Notes under the pieces: generated by a model
The model's database searches: none
Told to the model about the DNA's origin: nothing
Seen by the model: the letters and a program-made list of their open reading frames with translations, nothing else
Translations under genes and position numbers: made by a program
NCBI GenBank assembly: GCA_038040285.1
Contig: JBBPIN010000006.1
Span: 29,085-93,084, forward strand
Source: Mayfieldus sp038040285
GTDB taxonomy: Bacteria; Actinomycetota; Thermoleophilia; Solirubrobacterales; 70-9
Reading direction: 5' to 3'
Length of the DNA stretch: 64,000 nucleotides
Part shown: positions 41,647-50,291 of the stretch, one piece after another
Position numbering within the stretch: position 1 is the stretch's first letter
Layout: every line of letters begins with the position of its first letter

Positions 41647-42509
41647 GCGTGTCTGGTGTAGATAAAGTCGGTCATCCGCTCGAGGTCGTCGCTGCCGGGC
41701 GCAGCTTCGGCGAGCGCCTCGCGTGCCTTGGCGTGCGATTCGGTCGCCAGCTCGCGTGCCCTCTCAAGGCCGAAGAGACTGACGTAGGTGACCTTTCCAT
41801 GCCGCTCATCGGAGCCATGTGGTTTTCCGAGCTCCTCGTCGCTTCCAGTCACGTCGAGAATGTCGTCGACTATCTGAAAGAGGACGCCAAGCTCGTCCGC
41901 AAATCGGCGATATCGAATTGTCTCAGGTTCGTTTGCTCCCTCCAGTATCAATACGACGCCGACGCTGGCGCCGATCAGACGCCCCGTCTTCAATCCGTGC
42001 AGGGCGCGCAAGGCGTCGGCGTCGAGCTCGGACTGGGTGACGTCGACGTACTGGCCGCCGACCATGCCCCGGACGCCGGTCGCCGCGGTCAGCTCGCCGA
42101 GGGCGGGCAGCACCCGATCGGGCGAGCCGGGTTGCTCGCAGAACAGTCGCACCGCCTCGGCGAAGAGGCCGTCGCCGGCAAGGATCGCCACGTCCTCGCC
42201 GAACTTGACGTGCGAGGTGGGCCGCCCGCGGCGCAGGGCATCGTCGTCCATCGCCGGCAGGTCGTCGTGGATCAGCGAATAGGTGTGGATCAGCTCGATC
42301 GCCGAAGCGGCGGCGAGATAGGCCTCGGGGTCGGCGCCGAGGCTGCGCGCCGTCGCCAGGGCAAGAACTGGCCGGATCCGCTTGCCGCCGGCCAGCAGCG
42401 AGTAGCGCATCGCCTCCTCGAGGCCGGCGGTCGAGGCGGTTGCCGAGAAGCGCAGGCCGTCGAGGTGGGCATCGACCAGCTCGCGCAGGTCCTCGGGGTA
42501 GTCACTCAT
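41643..42509 (-). CDS. ispA: Polyprenyl diphosphate synthase (farnesyl/geranylgeranyl type)
   Basis: A 288-residue trans-prenyltransferase. The first Asp-rich motif is IHDDLPAMDDDALRRG (D82, D83, D88, the four-residue-insert form of FPP synthase), and the second is FQIVDDILDVTGSDEELGKP. AGGKRIRPVLAL binds the isopentenyl diphosphate. It condenses IPP onto allylic diphosphates and follows naturally after Dxs in the MEP route. The residues before the first motif (HTYSLIHDD) are bulky, as in FPP synthases. The gene overlaps both neighbours, dxs and xseB, by a few bases. Confidence 0.92.
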   Translation of the reverse strand: MSDYPEDLRELVDAHLDGLRFSATASTAGLEEAMRYSLLAGGKRIRPVLALATARSLGADPEAYLAAASAIELIHTYSLIHDDLPAMDDDALRRGRPTSHVKFGEDVAILAGDGLFAEAVRLFCEQPGSPDRVLPALGELTAATGVRGMVGGQYVDVTQSELDADALRALHGLKTGRLIGASVGVVLILEGANEPETIRYRRFADELGVLFQIVDDILDVTGSDEELGKPHGSDERHGKVTYVSLFGLERARELATESHAKAREALAEAAPGSDDLERMTDFIYTRHA

Positions 42510-42675
42510 CGGAGGACGCCTCGCGCAGCGCCCGGTTGACCTCCTCCGACGCCTCTGCGGCCAGCCCGGCCGCCTCCTTGCTCAGCTCGCCGGCCCGCTC
42601 GTCGTCGATCCCCGGATCCGACAGCTCGGCGGTGATCTGCTCAAGGCGGGCGGTTATTTCCTCAAGCCGGCTCAA
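42502..42675 (-). CDS. xseB: Exodeoxyribonuclease VII small subunit-like protein
   Basis: A 57-residue helical protein with a TTG start that overlaps the nusB stop (TTGA), and a stop that overlaps the ispA start by eight bases. It starts SRLEEITARLEQITAELSD and continues with DDERAGELSKEAAGLAAEAS, a heptad-like pair of helices as in XseB. XseB normally binds XseA to form exonuclease VII. The place between nusB and ispA fits the conserved operon. No xseA is in this window, and the usual SLEEAL motif is replaced, so the call rests partly on context. Confidence 0.6.
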   Translation of the reverse strand: MSRLEEITARLEQITAELSDPGIDDERAGELSKEAAGLAAEASEEVNRALREASSDE

Positions 42676-43079
42676 GGGGACTCGGTCGCTTCCTGCTGTC
42701 CGACTGCCTCGCGCTCCCGTACGGCGGCCCCGAGCACGCCGTTGACGAAGCCCGGCGCGTCGGCCCCGCAGTACTCCTTCGCCAGCTCGATCGCCTCGTC
42801 GAGCGCGACCTCGGTCGGAACGTCGTCGCGGTAGGCGATCTCGTAGAGGGCCATGCGCATGACGTTGCGATCGAGCGGCGCGATCCGCTCCAGCGACCAG
42901 CCCTTCGCGTGGCGGGCGATCGCTTCGTCGAGCTCTTCGCGGTGCTCCTCGACCCCCTCGGCCAGCTCGCGGGTGAAGGGCTTCGCGTCGTCGGGGATCA
43001 GCTCGGCGAGCGGGCGCCCGGTGACGTCCCGCTGGTAGCAGGCAAAGACGGCGTCACGACGCTGATCGGAACGGCGCAT
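42672..43079 (-). CDS. nusB: Transcription antitermination protein NusB
   Basis: A 135-residue all-helical NusB, a partner of NusE (S10) that binds boxA RNA in rRNA transcripts. Family positions are MRRSDQRRDAVFACYQRDVT at the start, WSLERIAPLDRNVMRMALYE in the middle and EVALDEAIELAKEYCGADAP with FVNGVLGA at the end. The ATG at 43079 gives the standard N-terminus directly before the RxxA helix; an earlier in-frame start is possible. It lies 10 bp after efp, as in Bacillus-type operons. Confidence 0.92.
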   Translation of the reverse strand: MRRSDQRRDAVFACYQRDVTGRPLAELIPDDAKPFTRELAEGVEEHREELDEAIARHAKGWSLERIAPLDRNVMRMALYEIAYRDDVPTEVALDEAIELAKEYCGADAPGFVNGVLGAAVREREAVGQQEATESP

Positions 43080-43089
43080 GACTGGAAGC

Positions 43090-43650
43090 TTAGGCGCGCG
43101 AGACGTACTCGCCGCTGCGGGTGTCGACACGCACCGTGTCGCCCTCCTCGACGAACAGCGGCACCTGCACGGTGACGCCGGACTCCAGCGTGGCGGGCTT
43201 GTTGCCGCCGCCCGAGGCGGTGTCGCCCTTGACGCCGGGGTCGGTGTTCGTGACCTTCATCTCGACGGCGCTTGCAACCTGGACGTCGGTGGGGCGCTCG
43301 TCGACGAACAGCACGTCGACTTCGTCGTTGGGCCGCATCCAGGGCATCGCGTCGGCGGCCAGCGCGCGGGGCAGCTCGAGCTGCTCGTAGTCGCGCGTGT
43401 CCATGAAGACGGCCGCGTCGCCGGAGTCATACAGGTACTGCATCTTGCGGCTCTCGGTGCGCACGGGGCGGAACTTCTCCCCGGCCCGGAATGTCTTGTC
43501 GATCACGCTTCCGTCCTCGATCCTGCGCACCTTGGTGCGCACGAAGGCGCCGCCCTTGCCCGGCTTTACGTGCTGGAACTCGATGATCCGGTAGACGGAC
43601 CCGTCGATCTCGATATGGGAGCCGTTCTTGAATTGGTTGGTTGAGATCAC
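43090..43650 (-). CDS. efp: Elongation factor P
   Basis: A 186-residue EF-P, which rescues ribosomes stalled at polyproline. The tip of the first domain is HVKPGKGGAFVRTK with Lys at position 32, the residue that is modified or left free in different lineages. Domains II and III follow with KTFRAGEKFRPV and KVTNTDPGVKGDTASGGGNKPA and the closing SGEYVSRA. It is the first gene of the efp-nusB-xseB-ispA-dxs unit, with a 63-bp divergent gap to ltrA that should hold promoters for both. Confidence 0.96.
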   Translation of the reverse strand: MISTNQFKNGSHIEIDGSVYRIIEFQHVKPGKGGAFVRTKVRRIEDGSVIDKTFRAGEKFRPVRTESRKMQYLYDSGDAAVFMDTRDYEQLELPRALAADAMPWMRPNDEVDVLFVDERPTDVQVASAVEMKVTNTDPGVKGDTASGGGNKPATLESGVTVQVPLFVEEGDTVRVDTRSGEYVSRA

Positions 43651-43713
43651 GGCGGCTCAGGGTAACGGCCACTGCCTCGCGGACCCACGGTCGCCAGGGG
43701 ACGACTTGCGAGG

Positions 43714-44919
43714 ATGATGCGGGCGATGGCCACCGAGACCGGCAGGCACATTCCGCGCATCACCGCCGCACCCCGGGAGGACGAGCGGGTGACGCCGCTG
43801 GAGCTGTTCTTCGACCTCGTCTTCGTCCTCGCGATCACCCAGTGCACGCAGCTGATGTCCGACCACCCGACCTGGGAAGGGTTGGCCCAGGGCCTGCTGG
43901 TGCTCGCGCTTCTGTGGTGGGCGTGGGTGGGCTACGCATGGCTGACCAGCGTCGTCGACCCGGAGGACGACGCGGTTCGGATCGCGATCTTCACCGCGAT
44001 GGCGGCGCTGCTGATCGTTTCGCTCACCGTGCGCGAGGCCTTCGGCGATCTCGCGATCACCTTCGCGGTGGCCTACGGCGCGGTGCGGGCGGGGCAGATC
44101 GCGCTGTTCGTGATTGCAAGTCAAGAGGACCCGGCGCTTCGCCAATCGGTGACCGGCCTCGCGATCAGCACCGCGATCGGCACCGCGCTGCTGATTGGCG
44201 GCGCGTTGATTGGCGGTACCGGGCTGGCAGCGCTCTGGGTGCTGGCGCTGGTACTCGACATGGGTGGGCCGTATCTGTTCGGTTCAGAGGGTTGGAAGCT
44301 CGTCCCCGGTCACTTCGCCGAGCGTCACGGCCTGATCATCATCATCGCCCTCGGCGAGTCGATCGTCGCGATCGGAGCTGGTGCCCCACCCAGCCTGACC
44401 GCAGGCATCGCCGCCGCCGCGGTGCTGGGGATTGCGCTCGCCGCCGCTCTGTGGTGGATCTATTTCGACGTCGTGGCACTGGTTGCTGCGAGGCGCCTCG
44501 TCGCGGCACCCGTGGGGCGAGAGCAGAACGAGATGGCCCGCGACTCCTACTCCTATCTGCATTTCCTGATGGTGGCCGGAATCGTGCTGGTCGCTCTGGG
44601 GCTGAAGAAGACACTTGGCCACGTGGATGATCCGCTCGAGACAGTGCCCGCCGTGGCGCTTCTCGGCGGTCTCGCTCTCTACCTGCTCGGGCACGTCTCT
44701 TTCCGCTTCCGCCACGTGCACACGATCAACCGGCAGCGCCTGCTGCTCGCCTTGCTGTTGTTGGCGCTGGTTCCCCTGGCGCGCGAGGTGTCGCCGCTTG
44801 TGATCCTCGGATTGGTGGACGTGCTTCTCTGCGCGATGATCGCCTACGAGACGATCAACTACGGCGAGGGGCGCAACCGGCTCCGCCACGGCCTCCCGCC
44901 TCAGCCGCCGCCCGCCTAG
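43714..44919 (+). CDS. Low temperature requirement protein A (LtrA) family
   Basis: A 401-residue membrane protein with about ten helices. The family signature is the N-terminal VTPLELFFDLVFVLAITQCT. Further conserved parts are WWAWVGYAWLTSVVDPEDD, the His/Glu pair around ERHGLIIIIALGESIVAIG, and WWIYFDVVALV. LtrA was first linked to growth at low temperature in Listeria, but the biochemical role is unknown. An ATG four codons downstream at 43726 is an equally good start. It lies opposite to the core operon, between efp and pepQ, so it is an insertion. Confidence 0.88.
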   Translation: MMRAMATETGRHIPRITAAPREDERVTPLELFFDLVFVLAITQCTQLMSDHPTWEGLAQGLLVLALLWWAWVGYAWLTSVVDPEDDAVRIAIFTAMAALLIVSLTVREAFGDLAITFAVAYGAVRAGQIALFVIASQEDPALRQSVTGLAISTAIGTALLIGGALIGGTGLAALWVLALVLDMGGPYLFGSEGWKLVPGHFAERHGLIIIIALGESIVAIGAGAPPSLTAGIAAAAVLGIALAAALWWIYFDVVALVAARRLVAAPVGREQNEMARDSYSYLHFLMVAGIVLVALGLKKTLGHVDDPLETVPAVALLGGLALYLLGHVSFRFRHVHTINRQRLLLALLLLALVPLAREVSPLVILGLVDVLLCAMIAYETINYGEGRNRLRHGLPPQPPPA

Positions 44920-44937
44920 CCTCGGCAGCTGGCTGCG

Positions 44938-45093
44938 CTAGTACGTGTAGCCCGGCGTGCTGCTCTGGCCGTTGTGATGATGGTGGTGGTGATTGTGCTT
45001 GTGCTTCGCCCCCGCGACGCCCGGCGCGGAAAGCGCCAGCGCCGCGGCCGCACCGAGCGCCGGAATCAACCGCAACAGTCGTCTGGTCTTCAC
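44938..45093 (-). CDS. Small secreted His-rich peptide
   Basis: A 51-residue protein, too short for most gene callers. It has a GTG start with GGAGGA three bases upstream, a basic start (KTRRLLRLIP), and a hydrophobic signal segment (ALGAAAALALSAPGVAGA). The mature part is a His-rich tail KHKHNHHHHHHNGQSSTPGY. After cleavage near GAKHK only about 22 residues would remain, with six His in a row that could bind Zn, Cu or Ni. It may be a metal-binding secreted peptide or the remains of a longer protein. It lies between ltrA and an EamA exporter. Confidence 0.6.
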   Translation of the reverse strand: MKTRRLLRLIPALGAAAALALSAPGVAGAKHKHNHHHHHHNGQSSTPGYTY

Positions 45094-45177
45094 ATCTCCT
45101 CCTTGTGAGAGCTCGGTTGTCTCCCTCCTTGGACCGAATTACGAAGCCCAGGCGCGCAGGGTTCAGCGCCCCGGCGC

Positions 45178-46044
45178 TCAATCAACGACCGGCGCCGGCA
45201 GGCGAGCGGTGCGGATCGCGCCGATGCTGGCGATGACGACGAGCGCGATTCCCGCGACTTCCCCAGCGCCGAGTCCCTGGTCGAGGGCGACCAGGCCAAC
45301 CAGCGCGGCGACGGCCGGCTCGAGACTCATCAGCACGCCGAACGGCGCCGGCGGGATACGCCGCAGCGCCTCGATCTCGGCCGCGTAGGGAACAACGGTG
45401 CTCAGGACGGCGGCCGCCGCGCCGGCCCCAAGCACCGCCGGTGCGACCAGCTCGGAACCTCCGGTGGCGAGGCCAGCCGGGAGCTGGATCAGCGCCGCGA
45501 TCGTCACCCCGATCGTCAGCCCCGACGCGTCGGCGAAGACGCGCCCCACCCGGCCGCCGAGCAGGATGTAGGAGGCCCAGCCCACGGCGGCGACGGCAGC
45601 GAATGCGATCCCCAGCAGGTCCGCGGAGCCGCCGAACGGACCGGCGAGCGCGGTCACCCCGCACGCCGCCAGCGCAGCCCACAGCAGCGCCAGCGGGCCG
45701 CGACCCTTGAACACTGCAACCCCCAGCGGCCCCAGGAACTCGACCGTCACCGCCACACCCAGCGGGATGCGATCGAGCGCCGCGTAGATCGCCAGGTTCA
45801 TCACCCCGAGAGCCACCCCGAAGGCGGCGACCAGCCAGAGGTCCGAGCGGGCGCGGCCACGCAGCGACGGCCGCCAGAGACCGGCCAGCACCGGGACCGC
45901 GATCAGATTGCGCAGCAGCACCGCTCCCGCGAACCCGACCCGGTCGAAGATCGAAATCGCGATCGCGGCCCCGCACTGGATCGAGACGATCGCCAGCAGG
46001 ACGAGGCCCACCGAGAGCGGTGCTATTCGCCGCGCGTCGCTCAT
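45178..46044 (-). CDS. EamA/RhtA-family transporter
   Basis: A 288-residue protein with ten hydrophobic helices in two similar five-helix halves, as in the drug/metabolite transporter superfamily. The segment NLAIYAALDRIPLGVAVTVEFLGPL is typical of RhtA-like exporters for amino acids such as threonine and homoserine. In the second half, VLSTVVPYAAEIEALRRIPP and FGVLMSLEPAVAALVG fit the second repeat. The substrate cannot be fixed. It lies between the small His-rich peptide gene and the aminopeptidase P gene, on the same strand as the core genes. Confidence 0.88.
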   Translation of the reverse strand: MSDARRIAPLSVGLVLLAIVSIQCGAAIAISIFDRVGFAGAVLLRNLIAVPVLAGLWRPSLRGRARSDLWLVAAFGVALGVMNLAIYAALDRIPLGVAVTVEFLGPLGVAVFKGRGPLALLWAALAACGVTALAGPFGGSADLLGIAFAAVAAVGWASYILLGGRVGRVFADASGLTIGVTIAALIQLPAGLATGGSELVAPAVLGAGAAAAVLSTVVPYAAEIEALRRIPPAPFGVLMSLEPAVAALVGLVALDQGLGAGEVAGIALVVIASIGAIRTARLPAPVVD

Positions 46045-46068
46045 CGCGACAGCTTCGCGCCTGCGCGC

Positions 46069-47130
46069 CTACTCGACGGTCCGCAGCTCCTTCGGCAGGC
46101 CGCTCAGGTTCTCGTGGCCCTTGCTGGTGACCACGACCAGGTCCTCGATCCGTACCCCGAACTGCGCGGGCACGTAGATCCCCGGCTCCACGGTCACCAC
46201 CTCGCCGGTCTCCAAGGTGTCCTCGGAGCGCTGAGAGAGGCGCGGGGCCTCGTGGACCTCGAGCCCGACACCATGGCCGAGCCCGTGGCCGAAGTGGTCG
46301 CCGTGACCGGCGTTGGCGATGCCCTCGCGCGCAACCGCGTCCACCTCCTTGCCGGTCTTTCCCGCCGCGACCGCTTCGAGCGCCTTGGTCTGTGCCTCGA
46401 GGACGAGCTCGTAGACCTCCTGCGCGGTGCCGGAAGGCTTTCCGACCGCGAAGGTCCGGGTGCAATCGGAGCAGTACCCGTCGAGCTCGGCCCCCATGTC
46501 GAAGACCACCATGTCGCCGGTCTTGATCTCCCGCTCGCCCGCCTCGGCGTGCGGCATGGCGCCGTTCGACCCCGCCGCGACGATTGGGGGAAAGGACGGC
46601 TCGGCCCCCAGCTCCCGCATCCGCGTCACCGCGGCGCGAGCCACCTCGATCTCCGTCTTGCCGGCCAGGCCCTGCTCGATGGTCCATTCGTAGACCTGGT
46701 CGGCCAGCTTCGCGGCCTCGGCGATCGCGTTGCGCTCGTCGGGGTCCTTTACGCGACGCAGCTGCTCGGGCAGTCCTCCGGCCGGCACCAGCTCCGCCCC
46801 TTCGGGGGCCTTCTCGGTGAGCTCGCGCAGCTCCCTGACGCTCACGTGCTGGTCCTCGAAGCCACAGCGACCGGAGAGGCGCTCGGCGAGTCCCGTGGTC
46901 CACGCGACGCTGACCGCGACCAGCTCCCAACCGCCGATCTCCGAGGCCGCCCGCTCGATGTAGCGAAAGTCGGTCAAGAAGGCGCGGTCCCCAGGGCCAC
47001 AGATACAGGCGCCGTTGGTGCCGGTGAACCCGGTCAGGTAGCGAACGTTCACCAGGTTGGTGACCAGCAGCCGCTCCAGCCCCTCCTCGGAGACCAGCTT
47101 GGCCAGCCGGTCCGCCCGCTCGACGCTCAT
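46069..47130 (-). CDS. pepQ: Xaa-Pro aminopeptidase / M24 family
   Basis: A 353-residue M24 metallopeptidase that removes N-terminal residues before proline or splits Xaa-Pro. The N-terminal creatinase-like domain has LLVTNLVNVRYLTGFTGTNG. The catalytic pita-bread domain has the metal ligands in DMVVFDMGAELDGYCSDCTR (two Asp), GHGLGHGVGLEVHEAP (His), VTVEPGIY (Glu) and VRIEDLVVV (Glu). The aroQ-pepQ-efp order matches Mycobacterium. The start overlaps the aroQ stop by ATGA. The exact specificity, PepP versus PepQ, is not decided by the sequence. Confidence 0.9.
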   Translation of the reverse strand: MSVERADRLAKLVSEEGLERLLVTNLVNVRYLTGFTGTNGACICGPGDRAFLTDFRYIERAASEIGGWELVAVSVAWTTGLAERLSGRCGFEDQHVSVRELRELTEKAPEGAELVPAGGLPEQLRRVKDPDERNAIAEAAKLADQVYEWTIEQGLAGKTEIEVARAAVTRMRELGAEPSFPPIVAAGSNGAMPHAEAGEREIKTGDMVVFDMGAELDGYCSDCTRTFAVGKPSGTAQEVYELVLEAQTKALEAVAAGKTGKEVDAVAREGIANAGHGDHFGHGLGHGVGLEVHEAPRLSQRSEDTLETGEVVTVEPGIYVPAQFGVRIEDLVVVTSKGHENLSGLPKELRTVE

Positions 47131-47576
47131 CTCACCTTCAACTCACGGGCGAGGATCTCGAGCGCCTCGCGATAGCCGTCAGGGCCCTTGCCGGAGATCC
47201 GCGCGAGCACCATCCCCTCGAAGACCGATATTCCGCGCCAATCCTCGCGGGACTCGACGTCGGAGAGGTGAACCTCGACAGTCGGCACCCGAGCAAGCTC
47301 CAGCGCATCCGCGATTGCGCGGCTGTAGTGGGTCCAAGCGCCAGCGTTTATCAGCGCCGCGTCGACCATCTCCGGCATGCGGTGCAGGTGCTCGACGAAC
47401 TCGCCCTCGCTGTTGCTCTGAAAGAACCGGGCTTCGAGGTCCAGATCGCGGGCCCAGTGCTTGATCCGGTTCTCCAGCTCGGTCAGCGCCAGCCCCCCGT
47501 AGATCTCGGGGTCGCGTCGCTCCAGCACATCGAAGTTGACGCCGTGCAGCACCTCGACCCTGTTGCGTGCGGTCAA
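47127..47576 (-). CDS. aroQ: 3-dehydroquinate dehydratase, type II
   Basis: A 149-residue type II dehydroquinase, third step of the shikimate route. The catalytic Tyr is in EIYGGLAL (equivalent to the usual YG loop), with Arg in ERRDPE and His in FVEHLH. Substrate contacts appear in NAGAWTHYSRAI and VEVHLSDVESRE. The start motif reads LHGVNFDVL instead of the usual LNGPNLNLL, so two common residues are changed. It has a TTG start that overlaps the aroKB stop (TTGA). Part of the aroC-aroKB-aroQ operon. Confidence 0.9.
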   Translation of the reverse strand: MTARNRVEVLHGVNFDVLERRDPEIYGGLALTELENRIKHWARDLDLEARFFQSNSEGEFVEHLHRMPEMVDAALINAGAWTHYSRAIADALELARVPTVEVHLSDVESREDWRGISVFEGMVLARISGKGPDGYREALEILARELKVR

Positions 47577-49111
47577 CCCAGCAGCTCCTCTATCGCCTCG
47601 CGGACCCTATCCGGCTCGACGCGCTCTCCCTCGCGCGGCTCGCCGGGCCGGGACAGAAGCACGAAGCGAACCCCGTCAGCGTCGCGCTTCTTGTCGCGGC
47701 CAAGCGCTTCCAGGATCGCGTCTGGCTCGACGTCGCCGTCAATCTGGGTCGGCAGGCCGGCTCGCTCGAGCATCGCTCGCAGCTGCGCACGCAGCTCGTC
47801 GGCGTTGGAGAGCCTCACGGCAGCCAGCAGTCCGAGCCCCACCGCCTCGCCGTGGCGATAGCGCCCGTAGCCCGTCGCGGCCTCAATCGCGTGCCCCACC
47901 GTGTGACCGAGGTTGAGGATCGCGCGGCGACCGGAGTCGCGTTCGTCGGCGGCCACCACCTCGGCCTTGAAGCGGGCGCAGTCGAACACGACGTCGGTCA
48001 GGTCCGATGGACCTGGCCGCTCGATCGCGCGCACGTGCTCCCAGAGCTGCCCGCCGGCCAGAAGCCCGGTCTTGATCACCTCGCTCCAACCCGCGGCAAG
48101 CTCGGTGGCGGGCAGCGTCGAGAGTGTTTGGGTGTCGGCAAGCACGGCCGCGGGCAGGTGGTAGGCGCCGACGTAGTTCTTTGCCTCCGGCAGGTCCACC
48201 CCGGTCTTGCCGCCGATCGCCGAGTCCACCTGTGCGACCAGAGTGGTCGGGACCTGCACGACGGGGACGCCGCGCTGGTAGGTCGCCGCGCAGAAGCCGG
48301 CAAGGTCGCCGACCACGCCTCCGCCGAGGGCGACGAGGTGGTCGGAGCGTGTCATCCCGAGCTGCGCCAGCTCTCGCAACACCCGCTCTGCCTCCGGCAG
48401 CGTCTTGGCCTGCTCGCCGGGCTCGACCGCGACCTGGCCGGCCAGCGGCTCGAGCTCGCCGGCATAGAGCTTGGTGACCGTGGCGTCGGTGACGCAGAAG
48501 CGCCGGCCCTCGAGCGGCCAGTAGTCGCCTCCCAATACCGCGTCTCCGACGAAGATCGGGTACTCGCCGGAAGCGCTCGAAGCCCAGACCATCCGTGTGC
48601 CAGCGGGCAGTTCGCGCAGCAGCCCCAGCAGGGCCGGCATCGCGCGCCCCGCCTGACCCGTGTCGCCCGCCGGCAGCACAGCGTCGGCGAGCTGCTCGTA
48701 GAGCGGCTCTCGTGCGGGCATCAGCGCCTCGAACGCCTCCTTGTCGCGGGCCAGCGGCCGGTCCGATCCCTCCACCCGGCGCCAGGCCTCCTCGACGTCG
48801 ACCTGGAGCCAGACGACGACGTGCCGGCGCAGCGCCTCGGGCACTCCCTCGGCGAGCACGCTGCCGCCGCCCAGCGCAATCGCGCCTCCATCGGCGCGCT
48901 CCAGCAGCGGCACCGCGACCTCGGCTTCGCGGCGGCGGAACTCCCGCTCGCCCTCGCGATCGAAGAACTCGCCAATCGTGGTCCCGACCTCGCGCTCGAT
49001 CAGCTCGTCGACCTCGGTTGTCTCCAGCCCCGCCTCGCGCGCGGCGGCGAGCGCCGTCGTCTTGCCGGCGCCCATGAAGCCAATGAAGACGAGGGCCCGG
49101 GTCCCGCTCAA
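47573..49111 (-). CDS. Bifunctional shikimate kinase / 3-dehydroquinate synthase
   Basis: A 512-residue fusion. Residues 1-165 are shikimate kinase (AroK) with the P-loop FIGFMGAGKTT, DELIEREVG, the Arg contact FRRREAEV and GGGSVLAEG. Residues 190-512 are dehydroquinate synthase (AroB) with VALGGGVVGDLAGFCAATY, the Zn and NAD site parts VPTTLVAQVDSAIGGKTGVD, LGHTVGHAIEAATG and RHGEAVGLGLLA. It thus does steps 2 and 5 of the shikimate pathway. The TTG at 49111 overlaps the aroC stop and has GGGTGG upstream; a GTG three codons earlier is possible. In Mycobacterium aroK and aroB are separate adjacent genes. Confidence 0.92.
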   Translation of the reverse strand: MSGTRALVFIGFMGAGKTTALAAAREAGLETTEVDELIEREVGTTIGEFFDREGEREFRRREAEVAVPLLERADGGAIALGGGSVLAEGVPEALRRHVVVWLQVDVEEAWRRVEGSDRPLARDKEAFEALMPAREPLYEQLADAVLPAGDTGQAGRAMPALLGLLRELPAGTRMVWASSASGEYPIFVGDAVLGGDYWPLEGRRFCVTDATVTKLYAGELEPLAGQVAVEPGEQAKTLPEAERVLRELAQLGMTRSDHLVALGGGVVGDLAGFCAATYQRGVPVVQVPTTLVAQVDSAIGGKTGVDLPEAKNYVGAYHLPAAVLADTQTLSTLPATELAAGWSEVIKTGLLAGGQLWEHVRAIERPGPSDLTDVVFDCARFKAEVVAADERDSGRRAILNLGHTVGHAIEAATGYGRYRHGEAVGLGLLAAVRLSNADELRAQLRAMLERAGLPTQIDGDVEPDAILEALGRDKKRDADGVRFVLLSRPGEPREGERVEPDRVREAIEELLG

Positions 49112-50271
49112 TCTCGCCACCCGATGCGCTGCTTGTAAGCGGCGAGCGCGCCGAGGACGTCGTCGATGTGGTCGCCGCCGAACTTCTCGCGGTAGGCGCC
49201 GGCCAGCGTCAGGCACACCATCGCCTCGCCGACCACCGCGGCGGCGGGCACCACCGTCGAGTCTGTGCGCTCGCGAAGCGCCTCGGCGGGCTGCTTGGTC
49301 TCGGTGTCGACCGAGCGCAGCGGCTTGGTGAGGGTCGAGATCGGTTTGATCGCGGCCCGAACAACCAGCGGCTGACCGTTGGTCATGCCTCCCTCCAAGC
49401 CCCCGGCGCGGTTGGTCTCGCGGAAGTAGCCGCGCTGCGCGCTGAAGAAGATCTCGTCGTGGGCCTCCGAGCCGGGGCGCCCGGAGACCTCCCAGGCGGG
49501 GCCGATCGTGACGCCCTTGATCGACTGGATCGAGACGATCGCCTGCGCCAGACGGCCGTCGAGCTTCTCCTCCCAGGAGACGTGCGATCCCAGCCCGGGC
49601 ACGAGCCCGAAAGCGCGGACCTCGAAGCTGCCGCCGAGGCTCTCGTTGGCCTTGCGGAGGCGGTCGATCTCCTCCACCATCGCGGCGCTCGCCTCAGCGT
49701 CGAGGGAGCGCACCGGGTCTTCGTCGACGCGATCAAAGTCGGAGGGGGTCAGGTCCTCGCGCTCCGGGGCTTTTACGGAGCCGACCTGGATCACATGGCT
49801 GTGAACGCTGACGCCGAGGGCGGTCAGGAACGCGCGGGCGATCGAGCCCGCCGCGGTGCGGGCCGCAGTCTCACGGGCGCTGGCGCGCTCCAGAACGTTG
49901 CGGACGTCGCTGTAGCCGAACTTCTGAAGCCCGGTCAGGTCGGCGTGGCCCGGTCGCGGCAGGTGAACCTCCTCGACATCGGCGTCGACCGGCCAGGGAT
50001 TCATCCGCTCCTCCCAGTTGGCGTAGTCGCGGTTGGCGACCAGGATCGCGATCGGGCTGCCGAGGGTGCGCCCGTGACGCACTCCGGAGCGGATCTCCAC
50101 CGCGTCGCTTTCGATCTTCATGCGGCCGCCGCGGCCGTGGCCGAGCTGGCGGCGCGCCATGTCGCGGTCGAGCGCCGCGCGGTCCAGCTCCAGGCCGGCG
50201 GGCATACCCTCGACGATCGCCGTCAACCCGGGACCGTGCGATTCACCTGCTGTCACGAAGCGAATTCCCAT
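49108..50271 (-). CDS. aroC: Chorismate synthase
   Basis: A 387-residue chorismate synthase, which uses reduced FMN to form chorismate from EPSP. The three family signatures are visible: FVTAGESHGPGLTAIVEGMP near the start, RPGHADLTGLQKFGYSDVRN with RASARETAARTAAGSIARAF, and GMTNGQPLVVRAAIKPISTL later. The C-terminus has DSTVVPAAAVVGEAMV. It leads the aroC-aroKB-aroQ-pepQ operon. A start at 50271 leaves a 20-bp gap to the divergent membrane-anchored protein gene. Confidence 0.95.
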   Translation of the reverse strand: MGIRFVTAGESHGPGLTAIVEGMPAGLELDRAALDRDMARRQLGHGRGGRMKIESDAVEIRSGVRHGRTLGSPIAILVANRDYANWEERMNPWPVDADVEEVHLPRPGHADLTGLQKFGYSDVRNVLERASARETAARTAAGSIARAFLTALGVSVHSHVIQVGSVKAPEREDLTPSDFDRVDEDPVRSLDAEASAAMVEEIDRLRKANESLGGSFEVRAFGLVPGLGSHVSWEEKLDGRLAQAIVSIQSIKGVTIGPAWEVSGRPGSEAHDEIFFSAQRGYFRETNRAGGLEGGMTNGQPLVVRAAIKPISTLTKPLRSVDTETKQPAEALRERTDSTVVPAAAVVGEAMVCLTLAGAYREKFGGDHIDDVLGALAAYKQRIGWRD

Positions 50272-50291
50272 TCCACGCCTAGGCTATCGGC

